A stretch of 64,000 nt of DNA from Halalkalibacter urbisdiaboli (GCF_002156385.1 NZ_MVJM01000002.1:372001-436000), one strand, 5' to 3'. Counted from the first letter of the stretch, positions 45,831-55,910 are shown. Numbers and translations are program-made. The notes: generated by a model not told the origin, from the letters alone.

Positions 45831-46589
45831 TTATCGGTAACGATGGATTACATCGACACCTCCCGTTACTTCTACAACTGTTCCGGTCACCATATCGGCA
45901 TCATCCTCACAAAGAAATAACACTGTTCTTGCGATATCTTCTCCTGTTCCTGAGCGACCAATAGGCGTCTCACCATCAGGTAACATCCTCGCTTCAGCAA
46001 TTGTCGCTTCCTTCATTTCACCAAGAATGTTTCCAGGACATATCATGTTAGCTGTAATTCCATATTCCGCCTCTTCTATCGAAATGGTCTTCATTAACGA
46101 GACGAGACCAACCTTTGCTGCAGCATAGGCTGAACGATAAATCCATCCTGGAGCGCTATTTGCACCTTGAAAGCCATATGTAACAATTCGGCCAAAACGT
46201 TGCTTTCGCATATGTGGTACAACCTGTTTAAGCAGGTGATAAACAGCACTTAAATTTCCTTCAATCATTCGATACCATTCGTCTTCATCGTAGTCAAGTA
46301 ACTTTTTTCGTTCAAACACATACGGACCTGCATTATTTATTAAAATATCTATTTTTCCAAATCGTTCAATCGTTCGATTAACTGCTTGTTGGATCTGTTC
46401 CTTATTTGTTACATCAGCTTTGATAAATTGTAGATTCTGAGCAAAATGAGACCACCTTTTTTCTAATTCTTGAATGTTCTTCTCATCACTGCGATACGTA
46501 ACTGTAACGGAATAACCCCTTTGAAGGAAAGCTTCCACAACCTTTACGCCAAGTCCTTTCGTCCCAGCTGTTAGAAACACATGACGCAT
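45831..46589 (-). CDS. ytkK: Short-chain dehydrogenase YtkK
   Basis: An SDR-family oxidoreductase of 252 residues. The cofactor motif is TAGTKGLGVKVVE (a variant of TGxxxGxG), then INNAGPYVFE (NNAG), and the active-site region YRSAYAAAKVGLVSL with YxxxK; the usual catalytic Ser may be in GANSAPG. The substrate is unknown; 3-oxoacyl-ACP reductase-like enzymes are the nearest group. The frame opens at 46610, but ATG 46589 follows GGGAGG. Position near ytkL matches B. subtilis ytkK. Confidence 0.85.
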   Translation of the reverse strand: MRHVFLTAGTKGLGVKVVEAFLQRGYSVTVTYRSDEKNIQELEKRWSHFAQNLQFIKADVTNKEQIQQAVNRTIERFGKIDILINNAGPYVFERKKLLDYDEDEWYRMIEGNLSAVYHLLKQVVPHMRKQRFGRIVTYGFQGANSAPGWIYRSAYAAAKVGLVSLMKTISIEEAEYGITANMICPGNILGEMKEATIAEARMLPDGETPIGRSGTGEDIARTVLFLCEDDADMVTGTVVEVTGGVDVIHRYR

Positions 46590-46732
46590 ATTCCAACCTC
46601 CCTGTAACAATACTCTATATTGATCATACTACGTTTATCATAAATAGTAAAAACTTACCTTCCTTTTATTCTACAAAATATATTTCAAGGTGCGGGAGAT
46701 AACCTAGAATTAGCTCAAAAATGTACAAAAAA

Positions 46733-46772
46733 AATCATTACATATTAGATTGTTAATATGTAATGACTTTTT
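46733..46772. terminator. Bidirectional AT-rich terminator
   Basis: TCATTACATATTA / TAATATGTAATGA with A and T tracts outside both arms. It follows the small minus-strand gene at 46790. The region 46611-46732 shows nothing further. Confidence 0.75.
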
Positions 46773-46789
46773 TACATTTCTCGCTTTTA

Positions 46790-46915
46790 TTATTTTTTCG
46801 TTTTTTCTCTTTGCTGATGCATTTCGTCCTGATGACGCTTTTCATTGCTCACGTTCACCGAACCGTTATGATCAACTCGCCGCTCTGCCTTCTCATTTTG
46901 ACGAATCTCGCTCAT
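46790..46915 (-). CDS. Very small hydrophilic protein (41 residues)
   Basis: ATG 46915 starts a 41-codon frame to TAA 46790. The product, starting MSEIRQNEKAERRVDHNGSV and ending QQREKTKK, is strongly charged with no hydrophobic core and is probably disordered. AAGGGGG lies 11 nt upstream, inside the hairpin that follows argH. B. subtilis has a small gene (ytzD, as I recall) between ytkK and argH, which supports a real gene. The function is unknown. Confidence 0.6.
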   Translation of the reverse strand: MSEIRQNEKAERRVDHNGSVNVSNEKRHQDEMHQQREKTKK

Positions 46916-46968
46916 AAAATAAACAGCCCCCTTCTCTTGGTTAACTTCCAAGATAGTATGGGCTGTTT
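46915..46968 (-). terminator. Hairpin after argH that includes the next gene's ribosome binding site
   Basis: AAACAGCCC and GGGCTGTTT pair across 30 nt containing a second stem CTTGG / CCAAG, followed by ATTTTAT. It may end the argGH transcript. The right arm contains AAGGGGG, the likely ribosome binding site of the 41-residue gene. Confidence 0.65.
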
Positions 46969-46977
46969 AACTTATTA

Positions 46978-48351
46978 TTATTTAAGTAATTGTTCTGCTT
47001 TTTCTAAAGCCAGTCGTACTTGGTCAAACCCAGTTCCACCCGCACTATTTCGGCGTGCAACCACCGTTTTTGGCTGAAGAACATCATAAATGTTTTCCTC
47101 AAAAAGCTCACTTGCTTCCTGATAATCAGAAAACGGTAAATCAAGGAGAAAGACTCCTTTATTAATTGCAAGAAGGACTAATTTCCCGACAACCTCATGT
47201 GCTTCTCGGAATGGCATTCCTTTCGTTGCCAAATAATCAGCTAGCTCCGTTGCGTTTGAAAAGTCTTGATGAACAGCTTTTTCCATCGTTTCCGTGTTGA
47301 CTGTCATCGTATCAATCATCCCAGCAAAGATGTTTAATGAACCTTTCACCGTTTCTACTGTATCAAACATACCTTCTTTATCCTCTTGCATATCTTTATT
47401 ATATGCTAAAGGTAAACCTTTTAAGATCGTTAGCATCGAGAATAAATTCCCGTAAACACGTCCAGTTTTCCCACGAATAAGCTCCGCCATATCAGGATTT
47501 TTCTTTTGCGGCATGATGCTGCTTCCTGTAGCAAACGTATCATCCATTTCAATAAATTGAAACTCCTGAGAAGACCATAAAATAAGCTCTTCACAAAGAC
47601 GAGATAAATGCATCATAAGGGTTGAAGAAGCACTCATAAATTCAAGAATATAATCACGGTCACTAACTGCATCTAAGCTATTCTCATAAATCCCGTCAAA
47701 GCCAAGGAGCTCTGCTGAATACGTACGGTCGATTGGGAAAGTTGTACCAGCAAGCGCACCTGCCCCTAACGGTGAGATATTTAATCGCTTTAAGCTATCC
47801 TCATAACGACCGAAATCTCGCTCAAGCATCCAGAAATAAGCTAGCAAATGATGAGCAAATGAAACAGGCTGTGCACGCTGAAGATGAGTATAGCCTGGAA
47901 TCAATGTCTCCACATGAGCAGAGGCCTGATTTACAAGTGCTTGCTGCAAGGCTTTAACTGCATCCATAATTTCCTTTGTTTCTTTGCGCAAATAAAGATG
48001 CATGTCGGTCGTCACTTGGTCATTACGACTTCTACCTGTATGTAGCTTACCGCCAACAGGGCCAATTTCATCAATCAGCATCTTCTCAAGATTTAAATGA
48101 ATATCTTCATTTTGAACAGAGAAAACAAGCTCTCCTTTGCTTGCCTTGTCACGTAGAATGTTTAATCCCTTTTTGATGAGCTCTACTTCATCAGCTGGTA
48201 GAATACCACATTTTCCAAGCATCGTCACATGAGCAAGACTGCCTTCAAGATCCTCATCGACTAACTTTTGGTCAAAGCCGATCGACGCACCGAATGCGTC
48301 GACCCACTCTTCCGCTGTTTTGGTAAAGCGTCCACCCCAAAGCTTTGTCAC
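46978..48351 (-). CDS. argH: Argininosuccinate lyase
   Basis: Last step of arginine synthesis: splits argininosuccinate to arginine and fumarate. [11 protein letters not shown] at the start, [31 protein letters not shown]-type motif [20 protein letters not shown], and the signature [20 protein letters not shown] with catalytic Ser. Length is 457 residues. It starts with GTG overlapping the argG stop (GTGA), 7 nt after GGAGG, so it is translationally coupled. Confidence 0.98.
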   Translation of the reverse strand: MTKLWGGRFTKTAEEWVDAFGASIGFDQKLVDEDLEGSLAHVTMLGKCGILPADEVELIKKGLNILRDKASKGELVFSVQNEDIHLNLEKMLIDEIGPVGGKLHTGRSRNDQVTTDMHLYLRKETKEIMDAVKALQQALVNQASAHVETLIPGYTHLQRAQPVSFAHHLLAYFWMLERDFGRYEDSLKRLNISPLGAGALAGTTFPIDRTYSAELLGFDGIYENSLDAVSDRDYILEFMSASSTLMMHLSRLCEELILWSSQEFQFIEMDDTFATGSSIMPQKKNPDMAELIRGKTGRVYGNLFSMLTILKGLPLAYNKDMQEDKEGMFDTVETVKGSLNIFAGMIDTMTVNTETMEKAVHQDFSNATELADYLATKGMPFREAHEVVGKLVLLAINKGVFLLDLPFSDYQEASELFEENIYDVLQPKTVVARRNSAGGTGFDQVRLALEKAEQLLK

Positions 48352-49559
48352 TGTTTGACCTCCTCTTTTCCTTTATTTACTAGGCTGTGAACTTTTGTTG
48401 GAAGGCCCCAAAGTTTAATAAATCCAACCGCTGCATTATGATCAAACTCATCTTCTGTTGAGTAAGTTGCAAGCTTTTCATCGTATAATGAAAACTCAGA
48501 TTTACGTCCTTCAACAATTGCATGACCTTTAAATAACTTCACACGTACAATACCTGTTACCGATACTTGGCTTTGCTTTAAGAATGCCAATAAAGACTTC
48601 TGTAATGGCGAGAACCAAAGACCGTTATAAATAAGTTCGGCTAGCTTATTACTAATCATCGGCTTGAAGTGCGATTCTTCTTTCGTTAAAGTCAAGTCTT
48701 CTAATTCCTTATGTGCCTTAATTAAGGTCATCGCACCCGGGCACTCATATACTTCACGTGACTTGATACCGACTAGACGGTTTTCTACATGGTCGATACG
48801 GCCGACACCATGCTTACCAGCTACCTCATTTAACGTTAAAATTAACTCATGTAGTTCATAAGCTTTCCCATTTAACGCAACAGGTACACCCTTTTCAAAA
48901 GCAATTTCAATATATTCAGGTTGATCTGGTGTTTTTTCGAGAGGAGCTGTCATTTCATAAGCACCTTCTGGTGGAGCTGCCCAAGGATCCTCTAACACAC
49001 CACACTCATTCGCTCTCCCCCATAGGTTTGCATCAACAGAATAAGGATTATCTAAATCAACAGGAATAGGAACATTGTTTTGTTTTGCATACTCGATCTC
49101 TTCATCACGAGACCAGCCCCACTCACGTACTGGCGCTAATACTTCAAGATTCGGGTTTAAAGATTGGATAGCCACTTCAAAACGAACCTGATCATTTCCT
49201 TTACCAGTACAACCATGTGCCACAGCTGATGCCCCTGTCGCTTCAGCAATTTCAACTAATTTCTTTGAGATTAATGGTCTTGATAAAGCAGACACAAGTG
49301 GATATTTTTGTTCATATAATGTATGTGCTTGAAGAGCAGGTAAAACAAACTCTTCTGCAAATTCTTTTTTCGCATCAATTGTATGTGATTCAATAGCACC
49401 AACTTTTAATGCTTTTTCTTTAATGAAATCAAGGTCCTTTCCTTCACCAACATCAAGACCAACAGCAACGACATCGTAACCTTGATCTGTTAACCATCTA
49501 ATTGCTACTGATGTATCTAGACCGCCAGAATATGCTAACACTACTTTTTGCTTACTCAT
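48348..49559 (-). CDS. argG: Argininosuccinate synthase
   Basis: Joins citrulline and aspartate using ATP. The PP-loop is [18 protein letters not shown] at the N-terminus; [29 protein letters not shown] and [19 protein letters not shown] are family hallmarks. Length is 403 residues. The frame is open from 49610, but ATG 49559 follows GGAGGGA. It heads argGH. The AT-rich upstream region has partial ArgR-box-like runs (TGTATAAAAATAATA) that are not strong enough to call. Confidence 0.98.
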   Translation of the reverse strand: MSKQKVVLAYSGGLDTSVAIRWLTDQGYDVVAVGLDVGEGKDLDFIKEKALKVGAIESHTIDAKKEFAEEFVLPALQAHTLYEQKYPLVSALSRPLISKKLVEIAEATGASAVAHGCTGKGNDQVRFEVAIQSLNPNLEVLAPVREWGWSRDEEIEYAKQNNVPIPVDLDNPYSVDANLWGRANECGVLEDPWAAPPEGAYEMTAPLEKTPDQPEYIEIAFEKGVPVALNGKAYELHELILTLNEVAGKHGVGRIDHVENRLVGIKSREVYECPGAMTLIKAHKELEDLTLTKEESHFKPMISNKLAELIYNGLWFSPLQKSLLAFLKQSQVSVTGIVRVKLFKGHAIVEGRKSEFSLYDEKLATYSTEDEFDHNAAVGFIKLWGLPTKVHSLVNKGKEEVKQ

Positions 49560-49797
49560 TTTTGTTTCCCTCCAGTGAATATTAATACTCTTTTTATTAT
49601 TTTTATACATTTTTCTGAAAAAGAAAAGAGCCTATCGTCGCTCAACCTGACATTGCATAAAACCAAAGTATTAACTTATTAATATACATACTTTATCAAC
49701 GTCAGCCGATTTTGGCAAGAGGAAAAAATGAATTTCTTTGATTATTTTCATTTTCATTTCAAAGATTGTTAGATAAGATAAGGATGAGGTGATTAAG

Positions 49798-50127
49798 GTG
49801 CAGGTTGAATTCATCTATAATAAGCGTTTAGGCATTTCTCTCCCTCAGTTATATGTTAATTGGGAGGATCTTGATACAGATAGCCAAGCAAGAATTTTAG
49901 CAGAGTGGGAGATTATCCGTGGTCAAATCCCTGATAAAGTTAAAAAAGTTGAAGAAACGATTAATCATACATTAGCAGCTCTCACAACCGAATCAGATTT
50001 TGAACGTTCCTGTGAATTAAATTTAGAAATGGCTGAACTAGCCTCTATTATTAATGATTTATGGATTTGGTTTCGAGTTGACCCAACTGTTAGCTCTGTC
50101 CGCAATGAAAAACCTGTTCATGCATAA
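49798..50127 (+). CDS. Conserved-looking small protein, unknown
   Basis: A 109-residue soluble protein starting MQVEFIYNKRLGISLPQLY. It is mainly helical: DSQARILAEWEIIRGQIPD, KVKKVEETINHTLAALT, and ELNLEMAELASIINDLWIWF. No catalytic motif is visible and I do not recognise it. GTG 49798 (8 nt after GAGG) is preferred to the GTG at 49789. The gene is divergent from argG and ends inside a terminator hairpin. Confidence 0.75.
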   Translation: MQVEFIYNKRLGISLPQLYVNWEDLDTDSQARILAEWEIIRGQIPDKVKKVEETINHTLAALTTESDFERSCELNLEMAELASIINDLWIWFRVDPTVSSVRNEKPVHA

Positions 50128-50146
50128 AAGCTTGAACAGGTTTTCT
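50107..50146 (+). terminator. Terminator overlapping the end of the small gene
   Basis: AAAACCTGTTCA-N12-TGAACAGGTTTTC; the left arm lies in the last codons of the coding sequence. Confidence 0.85.
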
Positions 50147-50185
50147 TATCCTCTGAAGGTATACGAAGAGGATTTCCCACCTTTT

Positions 50186-51013
50186 TTAATCTTCCTTTTC
50201 AAGAATGAGGCGCTTTTGATAAAACATATGAGCGACCTCAATCACTTGCTGAGAAAAACGGTAATTCATTGTTGCACCAAATGCCATTCCGATAAGGGGA
50301 ACACCTTGAATGAGCTTTTTGCGTAGCATGGCAATAACAACGTTTTTCCCTACCTGTCTTACTACCCTCTGCAACCACTCAACCTCAATGATGTCATCCT
50401 TTCCTTGATAAAACATATCGTTGTGCTCATGCATGTCCACTTCTTCAAAAAGCTGTTCCCATGCCTCGGCTTGAAATGCTTTAGGCAGTGTGGCAACATG
50501 GAAAAGCTTTAAGGCGAATATCATTTCCACTGGCTGGTTTAAATCATACCCGTATACGAGAGCTAGCTGTTGAATTGAGCGAATATTAATAGCGACCACG
50601 GCCGGTAAATCCATTGCGAACAGAAATGCGCCCCCCATTCCTGAAAGCCCTCCCTGCCCAAGGGCCAATAATCGTTGCTTTGCCATTAATTGTTCAGCCA
50701 TGAATTCTTGTTGCTCTAGCGTTAATACTTGAAGATCTGCTATTGTTTCAATGTCCGGATTAAAGACTCGTGCATGTCTTAAAATTCGATTCCTTGTCTC
50801 TTCATGAGATTTGCTGTTCTGCATCCACGCTTGTATATGAATAATCATAGATTCAAGTTGTGTGAGAACACGCTCCTGTTTAGAAGGACTAAGCTTAGAA
50901 AATACCCAATCCGCCCATTTTAAATACGTAAACTCTGCATCGGTTGCCTCATGATAGAAAAATTGGTCTTCCCAGTGTTCAATTTGAGCTATCCTATTTC
51001 GATAATCTTCCAT
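50186..51013 (-). CDS. EcsC family protein
   Basis: A 275-residue protein of the EcsC family, function unclear. The conserved core is LGQGGLSGMGGAFLFAMDLPAVVAINIRSIQQLALVYG (seen in parts, residues 117-155), an amphipathic or membrane-associating segment, and a C-terminal QGVPLIGMAFGATMNYRFSQQVIEVA. The N-terminal 80 residues are helical and charged. It starts 6 nt after the YhaM-like gene, so the two form an operon. Confidence 0.85.
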   Translation of the reverse strand: MEDYRNRIAQIEHWEDQFFYHEATDAEFTYLKWADWVFSKLSPSKQERVLTQLESMIIHIQAWMQNSKSHEETRNRILRHARVFNPDIETIADLQVLTLEQQEFMAEQLMAKQRLLALGQGGLSGMGGAFLFAMDLPAVVAINIRSIQQLALVYGYDLNQPVEMIFALKLFHVATLPKAFQAEAWEQLFEEVDMHEHNDMFYQGKDDIIEVEWLQRVVRQVGKNVVIAMLRKKLIQGVPLIGMAFGATMNYRFSQQVIEVAHMFYQKRLILEKED

Positions 51014-51019
51014 GCTATT

Positions 51020-51961
51020 TTAAACTCCCTTGTCATTCTCTTGTATGTACATTTTCCTTTTAAACATTGGAGAATATGTCCAAGCTTCATTCGTTTGTTC
51101 AGATATGACGTCAAGTGCATTTAATTGCGCATTCATTTTCTTAATTGTATAGAAAAATACTGCTTCAGCGGTTTTAGGCATTACTGGACCATGCTCACCG
51201 TACTGACTTAGCATACAATGCTTTAATGCTACTATTTCTTCATGTTCAATAGAAATTCCTGCTTCACTTGCCGATTGATTTACCATTTCAATTCCTAAAA
51301 CGAGATGACCAATTAGCTCACCGTTAGATGTATACTCTGGTGAGAGGTGATCAGATAATGCTTTTACTTTCCCAATATCATGAAGAATACACACAGCCAA
51401 TACAATATCTTTATTTACCTTTGTGTATACAGGAAAAAGCTGATAAGCACTTTGTGTAATGTGTACAGTATGCTCAAGCAAACCCGCATAGTAATAATGG
51501 TGATTCATCTTTGCTGCGGGCAATGTTGTCATTCGATCCCGAATGCTTTTTTGACTAAACAAACGTTTAATTAACGTTTGAAGCGTAAGCGATTGTATGT
51601 CTTCCATACTCATTCGTAATTCATGCCATAAATCTTCTCGCGAAACCCCTTTTCTCGAAATGAGCTCGGTAATATTAACGCCATCTTCCTCAGTTGACAA
51701 ACGAATTCTTTGGATATTGAGATGCTTTTGCTGGCGATAAAGGGTTACAATCCCTTCAAGCTTTACAATCGCTTTTCGTTGAAATAGCTGCTTTTGTTCA
51801 TCGGTAATGTCCCACAATCGTGCAGGGATTAACTCCATGTTTCGTTCTAGTGTAAAGTTAGCATATTCACTTCCATTTGAGGCAGTTTTTATTTCACGTT
51901 CGCGAATAAGGAAAAACTCAACTAATTTGTCCCCTTCATTTTTATAGAGAAACGAGACCAT
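51020..51961 (-). CDS. YhaM-like OB-fold/HD-domain protein, possibly degenerate
   Basis: Resembles 3'-5' exoribonuclease YhaM: an N-terminal OB-fold (FFLIREREIKTASNGSEYANF, LWDITDEQKQLF, IVKLEGIVTLYRQQKHLNIQ) and a C-terminal HD domain (MNHHYYYAGLLEHTVHI, CILHDIGKVKALS, GHLVLGIEMV). The region that in YhaM carries HHG and a final Asp reads LSQYGEHGP and FFYTIKKMNAQLNALD, so part of the metal site seems lost. Length is 313 residues. It may be a paralogue with altered activity or binding only. It is cotranscribed with the EcsC gene. Confidence 0.8.
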   Translation of the reverse strand: MVSFLYKNEGDKLVEFFLIREREIKTASNGSEYANFTLERNMELIPARLWDITDEQKQLFQRKAIVKLEGIVTLYRQQKHLNIQRIRLSTEEDGVNITELISRKGVSREDLWHELRMSMEDIQSLTLQTLIKRLFSQKSIRDRMTTLPAAKMNHHYYYAGLLEHTVHITQSAYQLFPVYTKVNKDIVLAVCILHDIGKVKALSDHLSPEYTSNGELIGHLVLGIEMVNQSASEAGISIEHEEIVALKHCMLSQYGEHGPVMPKTAEAVFFYTIKKMNAQLNALDVISEQTNEAWTYSPMFKRKMYIQENDKGV

Positions 51962-52078
51962 TTACATCTTCCTCTCCTATTCACTTATTATTGGTCACAG
52001 AATCTCACCAATTTGTTCTATATCTATGCTTCACTAACATGTTCTAGTCTTATCTTAGCTTGTCAGTTCCTACAAAGC

Positions 52079-52118
52079 AAAAAAGGTGCCGCAAAGGCTT
52101 TTCCCCCTGCGACACCGA
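52079..52118 (-). terminator. Terminator after ackA
   Basis: GGTGTCGCA / TGCGGCACC followed by TTTTTT on the minus strand. Confidence 0.85.
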
Positions 52119-52123
52119 TTTTA

Positions 52124-53314
52124 TTATGCTTGAGATAACCGCACAGTATCTCGAGCAATCATCACTTCCTCATTTGTTGGAATGATCATTACCTTAACTG
52201 GAGAATGTGGATAATTAATAAAAGCTTCCTTACCACGAACCTTATTCAAGGATGGGTCCCAATAAACACCCATAAATTCCAAGCCCTTTAATACACGTGC
52301 ACGAATCGTCTCACTGTTCTCACCAATCCCAGCAGTAAAGATAATCGCATCTACCCCACTCATCCTTGCCGCGTAAGAGCCAATATATTTGTGAATACGG
52401 GATGTAAACACATCCAATGCTAACTCAGCACGCTCATTACCTTGTTCAGCTTCACTCTCAATATCACGTAAATCACTCGAAAAACCTGATACACCAAGGA
52501 GTCCACTCTTTTTATTCAATGTATCTAAAACTTGATATGCATCTTGACCAGTCTTCTCCATAATATACGGAATTAATGCGGGATCAATATTTCCAGAACG
52601 AGTCCCCATCGTTACCCCTGCTAATGGTGTAAAGCCCATTGACGTATCAATCGATTTCCCACCTTCAATTGCAGCGATACTAGCACCATTCCCTAAATGA
52701 CATGATAATATTCGGAGCTGTTCAATTGGTCTTCCTAACAGCTCGGCAGCTCGTTCAGAAACATATTTATGGGAAGTACCGTGGAAACCATATTTTCTAA
52801 TACCATATTTTTGATAATAATCATAGGGTAGGCTATACAGAAAAGAACTTTCCGGCATCGTTTGATGAAATGCCGTGTCAAAAACAGCAACAGCCGGTAC
52901 AGCTGGTAAAACCTCTTTAAAGGCTTTAATCCCAACAATATTTGCTGGATTATGTAATGGAGCTAGTTCAGAGATTTCTTCTATCCCTTTTAATACTTCA
53001 TCTGTAATTAAGACGGAGTCATTAAATTTCTCACCACCATGAACAACTCGATGCCCAATCCCATCAATTTCATTCAAGGATTGGATGATTTTTAAACCTG
53101 TTAATTTTTCTAATAAGGTTTTTACAGCAAATGAATGATCAGGTATATCGATTGTTTCGACGTGCTTCTCTCCTTGAACTTCAATTGAAAACACACCAGA
53201 CCCAAGACCAATTCTCTCTACGAGGCCCTTTGTTACAATTTGTTCCTCTGGCATATTTAATAACTGGAACTTTAATGATGAGCTACCTGCATTGATAGCG
53301 ATAATGTTTGCCAT
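52124..53314 (-). CDS. ackA: Acetate kinase
   Basis: Interconverts acetyl phosphate and acetate with ATP in overflow metabolism. N-terminal [15 protein letters not shown], then [44 protein letters not shown] (His at the active site), [27 protein letters not shown] and [12 protein letters not shown]. Length is 396 residues. ATG 53314 fits relatives; the frame opens earlier at 53341. A cre-like palindrome lies ~130 nt upstream. It is followed by a terminator and probably separate from ytxK. Confidence 0.97.
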   Translation of the reverse strand: MANIIAINAGSSSLKFQLLNMPEEQIVTKGLVERIGLGSGVFSIEVQGEKHVETIDIPDHSFAVKTLLEKLTGLKIIQSLNEIDGIGHRVVHGGEKFNDSVLITDEVLKGIEEISELAPLHNPANIVGIKAFKEVLPAVPAVAVFDTAFHQTMPESSFLYSLPYDYYQKYGIRKYGFHGTSHKYVSERAAELLGRPIEQLRILSCHLGNGASIAAIEGGKSIDTSMGFTPLAGVTMGTRSGNIDPALIPYIMEKTGQDAYQVLDTLNKKSGLLGVSGFSSDLRDIESEAEQGNERAELALDVFTSRIHKYIGSYAARMSGVDAIIFTAGIGENSETIRARVLKGLEFMGVYWDPSLNKVRGKEAFINYPHSPVKVMIIPTNEEVMIARDTVRLSQA

Positions 53315-53440
53315 TTCGATAGACGCTCCTTTATAAATCAAAACTATTTAAACCCTCTACATTTAAGCACCTAGAGATAGCATTTTCAAGCTCTTTCCTC
53401 TTTTTTCTCCCGTTTTCTCTTGAATTCTTTATTTTCAGAA

Positions 53441-53455
53441 ATGAAACCGTTTCAT
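53441..53455. promoter_or_regulatory. cre-like palindrome upstream of ackA
   Basis: ATGAAACCGTTTCAT is a perfect 15-bp palindrome with a central C. The left half fits the CcpA site consensus TGWAANCG, but the right half is one base shorter than a standard cre. In B. subtilis CcpA activates ackA from an upstream cre. Another LacI-family protein is possible. Confidence 0.45.
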
Positions 53456-53503
53456 AACATCGTTAGTGTGCACAAAAGTGGACGCTCCTCATACATAACA
53501 TGA

Positions 53504-54496
53504 CTACAATAAATTGAGCTCTTCTTTAAACCATTTATTAATTTGTTGAATCATATCCGCTAACGCTTCTTTCTTCTCAAATGAAGGAAGCTCAGCGAGT
53601 AGAGCTTGTCTTGGTTGTTGAACTCCTTCTCCCCTCTTCTGTAAAATGAGGATGCTTTTCGCATGTTGCTCAGATTTAAACATTGTCTTAGGTAATTGGA
53701 GTAAACCATGAATACATGTTTGCTCCTTTAAGTATGCGTGAAGCGTTGCAGCTTGATCACTTTGAAAAAGAAAATTTGGAACGATAAAAATGAGAAAACC
53801 ACTATCTTTTACGCTCTGAATTCCCTTTTCAATCATGAGATGATGAATATAGGAGTGTCCCTCATTTGCATGTAATGTATATTGATTTGCCACATCATTA
53901 TGAGGATAATAGCCTACTGGTACATCTGTCACAACAAGATCAACTTTAGGAAGCTCTATTGGTTGAATGCTGTCTTTATGAAATAGCTCAATTTCATGTT
54001 TTTGAAGGTTGGCATTGACAAAAGCTAAATGCAATAACGTTTCATCAACTTCAAATCCATATCCTTTAGCTGCTGAAGAGGACTGATTGATTAAAGCTGA
54101 CAATAGGTTTCCTGAACCAACCGCTAAATCTAATATTGAAAAACCTTGGTCACTTTTTCCGATTACTTTATCAACTAAATAACTAACAAATAGACATACT
54201 GCATCTGGCGTCATGGCATGATGAGGTTGAATTGATTCCTTCATTCCCTTTAACACTGTAAGCTGAAACGCTTTACGAATAACTTCTGACTCATAAGACT
54301 CTAGTTCGAGTTTTTCAAGATTCGTACGAAGCTCGTTTTTCACCTCTTCTTTCACCTCTTGAACGACCTCTTGATGAAAAAGATTTTCCCCTACTTCTGC
54401 CAAAGCCTCTAAATAAGTAATCGAACCTTCCTTCTCTAATAGAATTGCGCTCTCATTTAAATATGTATATAATTGCTCAATTTTTTTGTCATTCAT
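53504..54496 (-). CDS. ytxK: Class I SAM-dependent methyltransferase YtxK
   Basis: A 330-residue methyltransferase related to N6-adenine DNA methylases. SAM motif I is ILDLAVGSGNLLSALIN; the catalytic loop DLVVTDVPVGYYP stands where NPPF/Y is found. A helical N-terminus (EKEGSITYLEALAEVGEN) precedes it. No target recognition domain is obvious, and the substrate is unknown. It precedes ackA and follows tpx, the B. subtilis order. Ribosome binding site GGGAGAGG. Confidence 0.92.
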   Translation of the reverse strand: MNDKKIEQLYTYLNESAILLEKEGSITYLEALAEVGENLFHQEVVQEVKEEVKNELRTNLEKLELESYESEVIRKAFQLTVLKGMKESIQPHHAMTPDAVCLFVSYLVDKVIGKSDQGFSILDLAVGSGNLLSALINQSSSAAKGYGFEVDETLLHLAFVNANLQKHEIELFHKDSIQPIELPKVDLVVTDVPVGYYPHNDVANQYTLHANEGHSYIHHLMIEKGIQSVKDSGFLIFIVPNFLFQSDQAATLHAYLKEQTCIHGLLQLPKTMFKSEQHAKSILILQKRGEGVQQPRQALLAELPSFEKKEALADMIQQINKWFKEELNLL

Positions 54497-54720
54497 TTCT
54501 TACACCTCTCCCACTACAACTGCTAAAAATAATTTTACTAGAAACGTTTTTGTATGAAAAGCACACTCCCTTAACAGTTCTATCCTAAAATCGATTCGAT
54601 TAACCTTATGCCCAAATTTTTTCTACGGTAGAGGACCTAGTAATAATACTATCAAATGTCTTTAATAGAAGGAGTGATGTTAAGCACCTTTAAGGAAAAT
54701 CACGTACTTTTTTAAATGAT

Positions 54721-54752
54721 AAAAAATCCCCGTTGTTTAATGACAACGGGGT
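54721..54752 (-). terminator. Terminator after tpx
   Basis: CCCCGTTGT / ACAACGGGG followed by ATTTTTT on the minus strand. Confidence 0.88.
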
Positions 54753-54760
54753 TACTACTC

Positions 54761-55261
54761 TTACTTTGCAGATTTAGCCGCTTCAATCGCCGCTTCATAG
54801 TTCGGGTGATTTGTTGCTTCTGATACGTATTCAGCATAAGTAACAACATCATTCGCATCAATGACAAATACAGCACGGGCTAACAAACGAAGCTCCTCAA
54901 TGACTAAACCGAAAGCTTTACCAAAAGATAACTCACGGTGGTCTGAAAGTGTTTGAACATTTTCAATCCCAGCCGCTCCGCACCAACGCTTCTGTGCAAA
55001 AGGTAGGTCAACACTCACTGTTAAAATTTCAACATTTTCAAGTGAAGCTGCCTCTTCATTAAAACGTCTAGTTTGTTGGTCACAAACGCCTGTATCAAGT
55101 GAAGGTACAACACTAATTAAGCGTACTTTCCCTTTCGTATCTGCCAACGTAACTTCTGACAGATCATTCGCTAATACTTTAAAATCTGGAGCTTTTTCTC
55201 CAACCTTTACTTCGTTCCCTAAAAGGGTAACAGGATTTCCTTTGAATGTGATCGATGCCAT
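54761..55261 (-). CDS. tpx: Thiol peroxidase Tpx
   Basis: A peroxiredoxin of 166 residues reducing hydroperoxides with thioredoxin. The peroxidatic Cys is in [20 protein letters not shown] (about residue 60) and the resolving Cys in [12 protein letters not shown] (about residue 94), the atypical 2-Cys Tpx layout. [21 protein letters not shown] is also typical. It is monocistronic with a clear terminator. Confidence 0.98.
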   Translation of the reverse strand: MASITFKGNPVTLLGNEVKVGEKAPDFKVLANDLSEVTLADTKGKVRLISVVPSLDTGVCDQQTRRFNEEAASLENVEILTVSVDLPFAQKRWCGAAGIENVQTLSDHRELSFGKAFGLVIEELRLLARAVFVIDANDVVTYAEYVSEATNHPNYEAAIEAAKSAK

Positions 55262-55384
55262 TCTTTATCCTCCTTATTAATACCAAATATGTACATGCCC
55301 ATCATACATGAGAAAACGAACGATTTTCAAGTAAAGTCTCCTATTCCTATCAAAGATATTATTTTAAAGTTATTCCACGTCAAT

Positions 55385-55422
55385 AAAAAACCCCTCCTCC
55401 AATTAAGATTGGATAAAGGGGA
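55385..55422 (-). terminator. Terminator after ytfJ
   Basis: CCCCT..GGGG outer pairs with inner CCAAT / ATTGG, then TTTTTT on the minus strand. Confidence 0.75.
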
Positions 55423-55437
55423 ATCACATGTTAAATC

Positions 55438-55896
55438 TTAAAATGGCGATTGACCTGGAGATTGTTGACCTGAATTATTGTCTTGATACATTGGTTGGTT
55501 TTGATTTGTTGATTGACCTTGACCTTGGCCTTGACCAATCATTTGTTGAATTTTATCCACTACTTGTGGTGCAAAATCTAAAAGCTTTTCGTATAAATGA
55601 GTATTACTATCTAGGTGAACCATGTTTACACCTTGGCTATTTACTACTAAAAAAGCAATTGGCGTAATGGACACACCGCCACCACTACCACCACCAAATG
55701 GATGTTCATCTTTGTCTTGCTCCATGACAAATTCACTACCACCTGCAGCAAAACCGAACCCGACTCTAGATACTGGCATAATCACACTACCATCTGGTGT
55801 TTCCACAGGATCACCTACGATAGTATTAACATCAACCATTTCCTTTAAATTCTCCATTGCTGTCTTCATTAAACCTTGAATTGGATGCTCTGACAC
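55438..55896 (-). CDS. ytfJ: Sporulation protein YtfJ (GerW family)
   Basis: A 152-residue GerW-family protein. The core is MENLKEMVDVNTIVGDPVET and IMPVSRVGFGFAAGGSEF; GGGSGGGVSITPIAFLVVN follows. The C-terminal 45 residues are low complexity (Gly, Gln, Asn, Ser, Pro). YtfJ is expressed in the forespore and related to germination in Bacillus; the mechanism is unknown. It starts 14 nt after ytfI and forms ytfI-ytfJ. Confidence 0.92.
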   Translation of the reverse strand: MSEHPIQGLMKTAMENLKEMVDVNTIVGDPVETPDGSVIMPVSRVGFGFAAGGSEFVMEQDKDEHPFGGGSGGGVSITPIAFLVVNSQGVNMVHLDSNTHLYEKLLDFAPQVVDKIQQMIGQGQGQGQSTNQNQPMYQDNNSGQQSPGQSPF

Positions 55897-55910
55897 AGCT
55901 GATTCCTCCT

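Noticed and set aside
49611-49797. ArgR boxes upstream of argG
   Set aside because: AT-rich runs are present, but none matches the operator well enough to call.
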